A stretch of DNA of 64,000 bases from Nageia nagi (taxonomy: Eukaryota; Pinophyta). Within the stretch, counting starts at the first letter, position 1. Every line of letters starts with the position of its first letter. The notes beneath the pieces were generated by a model. The model was not told the origin of the DNA. It did not search any database and saw nothing but the letters and a program-made list of their open reading frames with translations. Of this stretch, positions 36,518-46,699 are shown piece by piece. The stretch spans positions 31,186,001 through 31,250,000 of the forward strand of contig JBITNC010000002.1 of the NCBI GenBank assembly GCA_050084985.1. Direction: 5' to 3'. A program made the position numbers and the translations under genes.

Positions 36518-37002
36518 CTCCCCCTTAATGCAATATTGGGATAGAGCGTAGAAGAGAGAAGAGAGAGAGTAAGAGAGAGTTCTCCTCCATAGAGATACAA
36601 GTGGAGATGAGAACATTTACATATTTGAGAATCTTTTTGAGAACTAGTTTGAGACTCACTACATTAGCATTTGAAAAATATGGTTTACAATACAATCATT
36701 AACCACAACTAGTTTCACTGTACATAGTAGTCGATCAACGTTAAGCTGACATGTGATTCTCCATGAGCTTGCTTAAACAAGGTGAATAACCTGCATTTCT
36801 GAAGAAGATCTTGCATGCTACAAGCAACTCATGAACAAAATCAGTTAGATGCATCATATATTCAAATAAGAGAATCAAATAATGCCATCTTATAAATAAC
36901 TGATCAATGGTGCACTATAAGTCATCACGGAGATGCCAAGCCATCACTCATAGTCACCTGTTGTATATAGTCATGTGTTGATTTTTAATAGAGCATAAAA
37001 AA

Positions 37003-37216
37003 TTGTACAACAAGTTTCTCATGCAGAGCAAACTTACCACGGAGGTATAGAATGTACAAGAAGTTCCTCACGGAGAGCGAACTTACCATGGAGGTATATC
37101 AATTATATGCTCAATAAATTGTACAACAAGTTTCTCACATAGAGCAAACTTACCACGGAGGTATAAAATGTACAACAAGTTTGTCATGCAGAGCAAACTT
37201 ACCACGGAGGTATATC
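37003..37216. repeat. Higher-order tandem repeat downstream of pol in element E
   Basis: Four modules containing TGTACAACAAGTTTCTCA and CTTACCACGGAGGTATA start at about 37003, 37053, 37119 and 37169. The pattern is two 50-bp modules plus a spacer, duplicated at a period of 116 bases. It lies between the pol stop and the polypurine tract. Confidence 0.85.
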
Positions 37217-37311
37217 ATAATCAACACAATATAACAACAAAAAAGGCTTCTTAGAGGTGAAGTTTTCATCACTAACAAAAGTTCAAACTTCACTCCACCT
37301 TGAGGGTAACT

Positions 37312-40300
37312 TCACCAACCTGAGAGAATCCCTAAGCTTGTTGAACTGAGCTTCAGAAAGGGCTTGGTGAATAAATCAGCAGAGTTTTTAGTAGATGGAC
37401 AATACTCCAAGTGTATGATGTCATCTAGAACATTCTCCCTGATTAAATGGGCTTGGATTTCCACATGTTTGGTTCTTTGATGGAATACAGGATTCTTAGC
37501 CAAAGAGATAGCCGATTGATTGTCTAAAGAGATAAGAGATGGGCCATTTTGCTCATACCCAATTTTGTTCAGAAGATGCCTCAACCAAATAACATCTTGG
37601 GTGCCAACAGATATGGCTTGATATTTAGCTTCGGTGGTAGAAAGAGTCACAGTAGGTTGCTTCTTGGAAGCCCAAGAGATAGCACTTGAACCAATGCTGA
37701 ACACATAGGTAGAGGTTGATTTTCTATCATCTCTATCTCCCCCATAATCAGAATCTAAGAACCCTAAGAGAATAATTAAGGGCACTTTGGAATACTTAAG
37801 AGTAAGATCCTTTATCCCTACGACATACCTCAAGATTTGCTTAACAGCATTGAGGTGTTCAACATATGGTTTTTGCATGAATCGTGCCATTAGATTCACT
37901 ACAAAGGCAATATCAGGACGAGAGATAGTCAGATACAGAAGACTACCGATCAATTACCTATAAGCTGTAGCATCAGCCAACTGAGAATCTAAGCTCAATG
38001 ATACAACGATTCCAGGAGAAATAGGTATTGCAGCATATTTACACTCTTCCATTCCAAACTTTTGCAAGATGTCTGATATATACTTAGATTGACTAAGATA
38101 AGTATAATCCTTATGTTGGTATACTTGCATCCTAAGATAGTAATGCAATAGACCTAGATCATTCATTTCAAATGTTGCCTTCAGTTTAGAGATGCACTCT
38201 TGGATGATTTCAATATTATTGCCAGTTATGAGAAGATCATCCACATAAAGGAGAATTAAGACCACGTCTTTTCCTTGATTGAGTACATAGAGATCTGAGT
38301 CAAAGAAGCACTTGGAAAAACCAATATCTGCAAAGAATCTTGAAATTTTCTTGTACCATGCTCTAGGTGCTTGCTTAAGTCCATACAAAGACTTCTTAAG
38401 CTTGCACACAAGAGACTCTTTACCTTCTGGAATAAATCCTTCTGCTTGATTCATGTAGATTTCTACATCCAAGTCACCATTGAGAAATGCACTCTTAACA
38501 TCAAGTTGAAAAGCTTTCCATCCTTGAGCTGTAGAAAGAGCAAGGATTATCCTGACAGTAGGCATCTTGGCTACAGGAGCAAAGGTTTCCTCATAATCAA
38601 TACCATGTTTCTGAGCGAATCCTTTGGCCACTAACCTTGCTTTGTATTTTTTCAATTTTTCCATCAGAATTGTACTTGACCTTGTATATCCATTTATTTC
38701 CAATCACATTTTTCTCATTGGGATAAGGAACCAAATCCCAAGTTTCATTTTTCATGAGCACCTCATACTCAACTTTCATAGCTTCCATCCAACACTCTTG
38801 CTTGGAAGCTTCTTTGAAGGTTGATGGCTCATTCGTAGTATCAATTTTGGCAAATAAAGAGTTATTCAAGGTCATACTTCTTGTAATTCTCTGAGCTGGA
38901 GAATTTTGCTCTTGTGGTGACTTCCCTACATGATCATCCAACCAGTTAGGTGCAGGCGAAGAATCATCTGTATCAGACAACTCAGCATGAGAGGTTGTAT
39001 CTTCAGGAAGTTCATTGAACTTGACATCCCTAGAAACAAAGACTATTTTATGGGATGAGGAGTAGAGCCTGTAACCTCTATGCTGATTATCATACCCCAC
39101 AAAGATGCATTTTTTAGATCTTTTATCCAACTTCTTTCTTTTCTCTGAGGTAATGAAGGCAAATGCATTACAACCAAATACCCTAAAGTGTGAGAGGTTA
39201 GGTTTCTTTCCTGTCCATGCTTCATACAGAGTTTTACCTTCAACTGCTTTAGTAGGACACCTATTTAGGGTGTGAATAGCAGTGTGAACGACTTCACCCC
39301 ATAAGAAACTAGGAAGGTTACCCAACATGCACCTTGCCATTTCCATAATGGTTCGATTCTTCCTTTCAGCAACTCCATTTTGCTGAGGGATGTAAGGGAT
39401 TATGAATTGCCGCTTGATTCCATGTTTAACATAATAGTCATTAAACTCATTGCTATTATACTCACCCCCATTATCAGATCTCAGCATCTTGATCTTAAAA
39501 TCAGTTTGATTTTCAACAAGAGCCTTGAAGTCTTTAAACCTATCAAAAGTTTTATCCTTGTGCTCAAGTAGATAACCAAATGTCATCCTACTGTAGTCAT
39601 CAATGAAGGTCAGAACATAAGAAGCTCACCCTAGGGACTTAGTCTGAAATGGACCCATCAAATCTGAATGCACAAGCTAAAGAGGATGAGTAGCTCGAGT
39701 TGCCTTATCTTTTTCAAACTTTTGCCTATTCATCTTTCCTAGAATGCACCTTTCATAAAGACCAATTGTGGCTGAAATATTAGGTAAACCTTCCACAAGT
39801 TCTTGAGTTTTCATATCTTGAATACTCTTGTGGTTAAGGTGCCCTAATCGTTGATGCCAAAGATTACCCTTTGAACAAACATTTGCAGCAAGACAAATCT
39901 TTGAAGGAACTTGATCCACAATATAAAGGTCATCCTTTACTGATCCTTTCATGAAGGTGGCAAGTCCTTTCTTAACACACCAGGAGTGTGAGGTAAACTC
40001 AAATTAGTATCCTTTCCTTGTAATCTGAATTATGGAGATGAGATTCATCCTTAGTTTAGGCACATAAAAGACATTATCAAGAGTCTTTCCATGAATCTTC
40101 ACACTCCCTATTCCTTGAACATCAAGGACTGTATTATCACCTATCACAACTACATCCTTCTTGTACTTATGAAAGTTTTCAAGCTTATCCTTTTCATAAC
40201 ACATGTGATTAGTGCATCTTGAATCAACAATCCAATCATTTGAAACAGTTTGAGTCATTGAGTAGTAGGCAACAGTAGCAGTATGCTTGTTCTTCTTTCT

Positions 40301-41195
40301 ATTATTGAAATTTCTCACATTTGCATTTCCCTTACCTTTTTGAGCAAATTTCTTTTTACTACAATCATAGTCTTTGTGCCCAAAGATGCCACAAAAGTTA
40401 CAATTTCTATCAAACTTTTCCTGAGGTGTTGGATTGCTTGATCCAGCTTTGTCATTCCTTTGCCTTAAGTTGCCATTATTGTTGCCCTTTTTCTCATACT
40501 TCCTGAAGGTAGATGAGGACTTGTTATCTTTGAATTTATAATGTTTGAACTTCTTCTTGAAAGGAGTTTTGGTTGTTCCTAGAGCAATGTTATTGTCCTT
40601 TGGAGAAAGGTTCAACATTTTCTTATTCAAAGTTTCCTCATGCTTCATAAGGAGTCTAGAGAGGTTATCAAGAGAGATGACATCTTCTTCATTATCGAGC
40701 CTTGTTTCCATAACCGTGATAAAGTTACTGAACTTTGTAGAAAGGCTTTGAAGAATGATGAAGACCATGAACTCATCATTGATCCAGTTGCACCCACAGC
40801 CAACCAGTTATGTCCTAAGGTCAATGATTTTGTTCAAGTAGATAGAAGCACTTTCATCTTTGACGATATTGCAACAACTTTTGTAAAATGGTGAACCTCC
40901 TTGAAAATTTTGACCCAAGGTAAATTTTCTTTAGCCTATCCCAAGCTTCCTTTGCTGATGTTGAAGAAGAGATCATGAGAAGGACGTCATCTGAAATTGC
41001 ACGATAAATCATTGAAATTGCTAACTCATTCTTTGAGTTGTATATTTCAAGAGCCTTCTCATCGGTAGGAGCAACCAAGTCTTCATTAACTATTTGCCAT
41101 AGCTTCCTTGCTTGTAACTTAGCTTTCATATGAGGTTCCCATATTCCAAAGTTGGAACTGTCAAGTATATGCTTGGGTATGAAGGTTTCAACCAT
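37312..41195 (-). pseudogene. Copia gag-pol of element E, near-complete with several breaks
   Basis: Gag starts at the ATG 41195-41193 (MVETFIPKHILDSSNFGIW). Then come a zinc knuckle CNFCGIFGHKDYDC, the protease site WIVDSRCTNHMC with DSG changed to DSR, and a GAG-pre-integrase zinc region with HQRLGHLNH. The integrase core shows FIDDYSR, LRSDNGGEY and NGVAERKNRT. The reverse transcriptase has LDVKSAFLNGDLDVEIYMNQ and YVDDLLITGNN, and RNase H follows. Disabling changes: a frameshift near 40870, stops at about 40825, 40004, 39677 and 39629, a one-base insertion in an A-run near 38655, a stop at 37954, and a frameshift close to the pol end. All domains are in copia order, and no domain is lost. 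Confidence 0.93.
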
Positions 41196-42707
41196 TGCTA
41201 CATAAAAATAAATATGCAATAAGAATGAAAATTTTTACAATTTTCCATCTATACATATAAAACATCTAATAAGTAAACGTGTCCCACATGTGCAAACTTA
41301 CAAACCATGATCTATAGAAGAATAAAGTTGAGGTTGTTTTCTTGTATAGAATTAGGCCTTCACTTGGATGCCCGCAAGGTGGAGCCCAGGTACTACCAGT
41401 CCTCAACTAGTTCACCTTGGTCAGTAATATAATTTCACAAGGAGAAGTACCAACTATTTTCCAAGGATCCAACGTATCTTGGACCGACCATTTTAATTAT
41501 CTTTTTAAGGTTTTCAGTTTTCCTCCTAGGTTATCAGGATAATCCCTGAATGGACATGTGGACATGTGGTATCACTACACACATGCCTATCCACCTAATA
41601 GAGTTATGTCCAATCCAACAGAGGTCTTAGGGGCAATTAAGATGGACTTACCACCACTTGGTTCTTTGGACTAAAAAGGCTCCAGTCTACCTTGTCCTCA
41701 CCTTGTGGCTCCCCAAACAAGTCATGTTGTGAAAAAATACGTGTGGATGTATTCATTTTAGGGGTTACTTTCAATATTTTACGTTTTGTAAGCAATTGTG
41801 CAAAAATATAAAGTAAAGTAAAAATACTTCATCCACACGAACTTGAAAACTTAAGAGTCCAATGGGTTTTGTACTAACCTCTAAAGGACTTTTTACATTT
41901 TGCATACTTTGCTCAAGTTCAAAAATAATGAATTTTACAAAGGCTAAGTCCTACTTAGCATTAATCCATAACTTAAACATGTATTATTTCCTGACTTAAA
42001 ATTAAGTAATAAACATGCATCATGCATTATTTAACTTAAAATTTTAAGTACTAAGCATGCTTTATTCCTAACAAGGTTAAGAGGCATGCATTATAAATTT
42101 AGCATGCAAGATCCAGCTAGATCTAGAAAAAGATTTAAGTAAAAAATTATACAAATTCTCCCCATTTTTTTTACTTAAAGTTCTAAAACTTGGATGCTAA
42201 AATTTTTGTTTAAGTATGGTTCATCCCTCCTTTGCACTTAATGTGTGATCCCTAAAAACCTTGTATGCTAAAATTGGTCTTTGAAGTAGGCATGTTAAGT
42301 AAAAATGTCTTTTGTTTACTTAAAAATAGCATAGGTTGTTAGGAAATAGGAAATACTTAAAAAAGGACTTAGGTAAAATCCCTTAAAGGGTTAATTTAGA
42401 CCTAGACTTAAAAAAATCAAATCCCTTTGTAGTGGGTAAAAAAAATTAAAGACCCAACAACCTATGTTTGAAAAATATGGAAAGGTGGCCATGTGTAAGC
42501 CGCGTGGAGGTTGAGAGGCTGGGCAGAGGTGGCAAGGGAGACCAAAGTGTGTAGAAGGGCGGTGAAGGTGGCAGGAGGAGGCCACGAAGGGTGGTGGAGG
42601 CGGTGAGTCACGTGGGGTGGCCAGATGGTTGTTGACCACCCAGAGGTCGTGACTGATGCGAGGGAGGAAGGAGGGATAAAAGTCGATGTGGTTGGTTTTG
42701 ATGTTAA

Positions 42708-43085
42708 TCAAGCTATGTGTTTCTTTGTTAATACAGGTCTAGACCCCTCAGAGTAATGCCTACATACATCTTTGTCTGCATATCCTATGATCATTGCAGT
42801 CCATGAAACTCTGATTGCAGCATGCATCATGTCAAACAATTTGTGGACCCTTTCATCGTATCTATTTGTGCATATTCGACGATCATTGCAGGCCATGAAA
42901 CTCTTGTTTGCATCATGCATCGTGTGAAACAATTCATGGAGCCTTCCATCGTATCCATTTGGTGCATATCTTACGATCATTGCAAGCCATGAAACTCTTA
43001 TTTGCATCATGCATCGTGTGAAACAATTCACGGAGCCTTCACACGCCTTCATTTTGTGCATATCCTGCGATCATGGTAGTCCATA
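42708..43085 (-). pseudogene. Tandem PPR motifs captured in the leader of element E
   Basis: The minus-strand frame reads a series of motifs of about 31 residues: VSWLAMIVRYAPNGYD, then LHELFHTMHDANKSFMA, then VHKLFDMMHAAIRVSWTAMI. At the DNA level GATCATTGCA-type anchors recur at about 42790, 42881, 42975 and 43069, so the array is three to four repeats of 91-94 bases. This is the spacing of the S-type PPR motif (31 aa) of plant organelle RNA-binding proteins. No stop interrupts the 117-residue frame, but it lacks the rest of a PPR gene. Confidence 0.75.
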
Positions 43086-43933
43086 GGAGGAGGCTATGGA
43101 GGGCGATGGAGGCTAAAATGTCGAAGGAGACATCAAAAAAAAACTTGTATTCAACATTTAAGATAGTTTTTGTGGGTGGTCTATCTGAAATGTGCCTTCT
43201 GAATCAAAGATTGTACACTTTATGGATCGAGTCTACGCATGGCATAAACTCCCAGTATTTCTTGCACTATTCTATCTGGAGATCAGGTGAATGCTGCACC
43301 AACGTTACAACCTCATCAATGCTGGAGAGGAAGGCACCTTCTTTGGACGAAATATTGTGCCTTCTCCTCATAAGGATAAGGAGATTATGAATGTATCAGT
43401 GTCCCCATAAATGCTACGAATGATTAGAATAATTAGCCTCTTAGCTGGATAAGAGTAAATGTATTAATTGCTATATTTACTGGTCTTTGGAAAGATATAT
43501 TTTTTTTTTTATTTTCCCTGCCCTTTTTTATTTTTAAATAATGTCCAAACAATATGACCCCTCACAAGGTAATGGGAAAAAAAAATCCCTCTTTTTACAT
43601 ATAAAGACCTCTTAATACCAAAAGAATAAAAGGTATGTAAAAGAAAACAATAGCAATATTGCAACTAATAAAAAAATGTTAGTATATAAATTGCAAATTT
43701 TGCATAATGTATTATTGCCCAATCACTTAACATAAAAGATTGTTAGTAGAACAAACAAAATGAGCAATAATATATTATGTTATTGAGGCAATGTTTGCTA
43801 AGAGTTGAACTAACATAATCATAAAAGAATGTTAGTATCAAAATGAAATAATCCATAAGATAACCAAAGGAGGAGGAAATTTATACCTTCTCTTAGAATT
43901 TACCTCACCAAGACCTTAAAATTGAAGGAATAA

Positions 43934-44011
43934 GAGCTTCCACACCAAGAAGAAGAGCTTCCACACTAAGAAGAAGAGCTTCCACACCAAGAAGAAGAGC
44001 TTCCACACCAA
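43934..44011 (-). repeat. 21-bp tandem repeat abutting the primer-binding site of E
   Basis: Units starting GAGCTTCCACACC at 43934, 43955, 43976 and 43997. The last is cut short and runs directly into the primer-binding site. Element B has only one imperfect equivalent, so the expansion is specific to E or its recent ancestors. Confidence 0.9.
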
Positions 44012-44023
44012 GCTCTGATACCA
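44012..44023 (-). other. Primer-binding site of element E
   Basis: On the minus strand an exact TGGTATCAGAGC, complementary to the 3' end of plant initiator tRNA-Met, two bases from the 5' LTR. Confidence 0.93.
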
Positions 44024-44025
44024 AT

Positions 44026-44482
44026 TGAAGGATTTAGACCTACTCTAATCCTCAAGGTCCAAGACTAGGAAACTCAATCATTCAACATAACACAAATATA
44101 ATGTGGTTCCTCTCTCCTTGGGAGTACATCCACAACTAGTTCTCAATTCTCAATCTATGCACCTCTTACAATAATTCTCTTCCTCTCCTACACAATTAGT
44201 AGAGTAATCTTACTCCAAAAACTTAGTTATGTTACAAGAGGAGAGGCCCTCTATTTATAGCTTGAGAGCACCTCCCTAACCTCCTTTTAACCCAAGGGTA
44301 AGGTTAGGGTTACAATAAATGTATCACCTAACTTTAACCTACCAACTAACCACATGGCAAAGTCAAAGTCTACATAATAAAGAATTCAATTAATCCCTTA
44401 AGGTATCTACATATCCTTTAAGTGATTAATTGAATTTACAAGGAGTTTAGATATTCACAATATTTCATTACAAATTCTAACA
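44026..44482 (-). repeat. 5' LTR of copia element E
   Basis: Matches the 3' LTR with about seven substitutions and one single-base gap. Contains the same TATA motif. Confidence 0.93.
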
Positions 44483-44487
44483 AAGGC

Positions 44488-44834
44488 TAACTTGTTAGTG
44501 AATCTATACACCTAGGATCTTAATAGGATAAGGCACCAATCTACACTTTAGTTTAGAGTGGTTAGAAGGTATCACGTCATTCCCTCTTAAAGAAAATATT
44601 TATTTCCCTTTTTGAGTTGAATAAAATCGATGATCTCAAAGCTTAACACCTAGTTATTAGGAGAGTTCAAACAAGGGTTACAATCCCAGGCTAATTGATA
44701 CATCAATAGGTCTAGTTTCATCATCATATGCTTTAGAGTGCCTAAAATAGATACTTGTTGATAATTGGGAAAATTAGCACTATTGAAACATATTTGAAGG
44801 TATTATTCAAAGGAGTGTTAATATTTTTCACAAC
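44488..44834. other. No gene recognised
   Basis: Starts with the resumed direct-repeat unit interrupted by E (to about 44520). Nothing further was recognised. Confidence 0.4.
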
Positions 44835-45015
44835 ACTTGATGCATTGAATGATGCATTGCTTAACGCATTGTATGACACATTAAATGATGCATTGCTTAA
44901 TGCATTATCTATGTTAATCTAGATAAAACCATTTTTTTGACTCATTACTTGATGCATTGAATGATGCATTGCTTAATGCATTGTATGACACATTTAAGTG
45001 CATCAAGCAATGTGT
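44835..45015. repeat. TGATGCATTG-type repeat array, first block
   Basis: TGATGCATTG, TTAATGCATTG and variants recur about every 10-16 bases, with a longer unit (TGATGCATTGAATGATGCAT onward, about 48 bases) occurring near 44839 and again near 44952. Nearly every copy contains the palindrome ATGCAT. Confidence 0.75.
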
Positions 45016-45329
45016 CAGGTGATACATGGAACAAAAAAAGGTACAAATCATGCATGCAGATCATGGCATGATCTGCTATCAATCATTGATGCATTCCCTT
45101 GATTGATGATGGAGTTTTAATGGCAGGTATGATGCCATTGATGAGTAAATAAGGGAGTTTTCCCTTTATAAGAGTATTTTTTAGGATACAAGGTTGTATT
45201 TTTAGTGATACAAGTTTGCAGGAGTTGAAGACAAGTTGGAGAAGGTAGATAGTAGTGTGTATATGCATTTTATGGTAAGAAAAATGTGCATTGCATGCTT
45301 CAACCACCCATGAAGTTTGATGGAGGAGG

Positions 45330-45673
45330 CCCTTAAAGTTTCATGGATGCCCATGAAGTTTTTGACTATATGCTCATGGAATATGATAATTTCAGGTTAC
45401 CAAAGATACAACTTTCCTCAACAAATATTGAAATTGTTTCACCAAATGCAATAAACACTAGCAATAGTCCAACTAAACGAATTCACCTTTCCTAGCATCC
45501 TCAAAGCATGCACCAAAATAAGAGATTTGTAAAAGGGTTTATACATACATCAAAGACTCTTTAAAATAAATTTTTTATTGAATGTTATGGTTGTGAGTAC
45601 CCTGTTAGACATATATGCAAAATATGGAAGCATAGAGAAGATAAACGAATTATTTGACAAGATGCAAACCCTC
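45330..45673 (+). pseudogene. PPR protein pseudogene fragment
   Basis: One plus-strand frame from 45371 reads CSWNMIISGY, FPQQILKLFHQM, then LNEFTFPSILKACTKIRDL, then GLYIHQRL, and VVSTLLDIYAKYGSIEKINELFDKM. Only two stops interrupt about 100 codons. This covers most of one P-L-S repeat block of a plant PLS-class PPR protein (organelle RNA editing or processing). Just upstream, in another frame, DAHEVFDYM is the end of the preceding motif, displaced by a deletion. No start, C-terminal E/DYW domain or flanking repeats remain. It is embedded in the TGATGCATTG repeat region. Confidence 0.88.
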
Positions 45674-45684
45674 ATCCTTGTTGT

Positions 45685-45880
45685 GTTGATGCATTGTTTG
45701 ATGCATACATGACATATAAAGGGTCATGTATAGCGTCAATTATTTGATGCTTATAACTCAATATATGATGCATTACTTGACGCTTTGTTTGACAGTACCC
45801 TTAGCGTCAATTGATGTGTCAAGATTTCTATGGGTTTTTTTTTAAATAAGACTATGAATTGATGCATTGTATGATGTAAA
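45685..45880. repeat. TGATGCATTG-type repeat array, second block
   Basis: More degenerate copies (GATGCATTGTTTGATGCAT, ATGATGCATTACTTGACGC, TTGATGCATTGTATGATG) resume right after the PPR fragment. Confidence 0.65.
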
Positions 45881-46025
45881 ATTGCTAAAATGTAGTAGTG
45901 CATTGAATAAGTTAGGCTCATTATTATGTGTATGTGAAATTAAATTAAGTAATAAAAATTAGCTAATTAATATAATATATTATGATAATAAGAATTATAT
46001 AAAGTAAAAAATTAAGAGTATATGA

Positions 46026-46056
<31 letters not shown>

Positions 46057-46699
46057 ATGGAACTTGCTTGACTCTTCTTTAACTTCTCTTTGATGTAGAT
46101 CTTCAATATTGCACCATGGAGATTAAATGCAATATCCATCCCACAAAATGGATGATCTTGCAATATTTATCTTGATAAGTGAGATATTTTTTTAGTATAG
46201 ATAAATTTAAAATAGGTTTTTTAAATAGGTAGCCATCTGTTATTACCAATTTGAAACAGTATTGGCAACATCCTACCACTATTTATTTTATATAGTATTA
46301 GGATGGACGTCCTAAATACCGTTTGGTAATCTAAAAAATTGAATACCAATTTTATACAAATCTACATCAAACATTATTAAGAATCATCTGCTAAAAACAT
46401 TGTATCTTATAGATCATCACCAATCATATTATCTTATTTATTTCCAATTTTGAGGTGAAAGCCCTATTAAAAACCAACAAGAGTTGATTATTTCCCATCT
46501 GCAACCTCCTTGGATGATTCCATCTCCCTAAATTAATTACAAATTAGTCTACCAACATGTCTAATATTCAAACTTACAAACTTAGAGGTGCTATAGGTCA
46601 TCATTCTTAAATAATTCATCTCCTATTGAGAATATTTCACTATGGTCTCCTCAAATTAAGTTAGAATATTGATCACTAACTTGGCCATTTTTCTTCTTG
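45881..46699. other. No gene recognised
   Basis: AT-rich sequence containing the GT microsatellite. Otherwise nothing was identified. Confidence 0.4.
46026..46053. repeat. (GT)14 microsatellite
   Basis: Uninterrupted GT dinucleotides. Confidence 0.95.

Larger units (their letters stand above)
41196..44011 (-). other. Leader with putative intron of element E
   Basis: 2.8 kb between primer-binding site and gag. A donor AGAAG/GTATAAA (43887/43886) and acceptor TATGTAG/CAATGG (41198/41197) would excise 2,689 bases and place the gag ATG two bases into the second exon. The interval contains the block shared with A and B (about 41330-41780), palindromic AAGCATGC repeats (about 41970-42110), a CCACC-rich stretch (about 42480-42660), and a tandem array of PPR motifs. 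No standalone gene is supported. Confidence 0.55.
36060..44482 (-). mobile_element. Ty1/copia retrotransposon E, structurally complete but coding-dead
   Basis: An 8.4-kb minus-strand element with both LTRs (458 and 457 bases, about 98% identical by eye), primer-binding site, long leader, gag-pol, a repeat-bearing 3' region and a polypurine tract. The target duplication is AAGGT (36055-36059) against AAGGC (44483-44487), 4 of 5 bases. It is the youngest LTR element in the window. Gag-pol carries several nonsense and frameshift lesions, so it could move only if helped in trans. Confidence 0.93.

Noticed and set aside
37003-37216. Satellite DNA or regulatory iterons
   Set aside because: Only four modules, confined to the 3' region of a retrotransposon. 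A repeat internal to the element is sufficient.
44835-45015. CRISPR-like array
   Set aside because: The repeats are 10-16 bases apart with no spacers of constant length, and the sequence is a plant nuclear genome.
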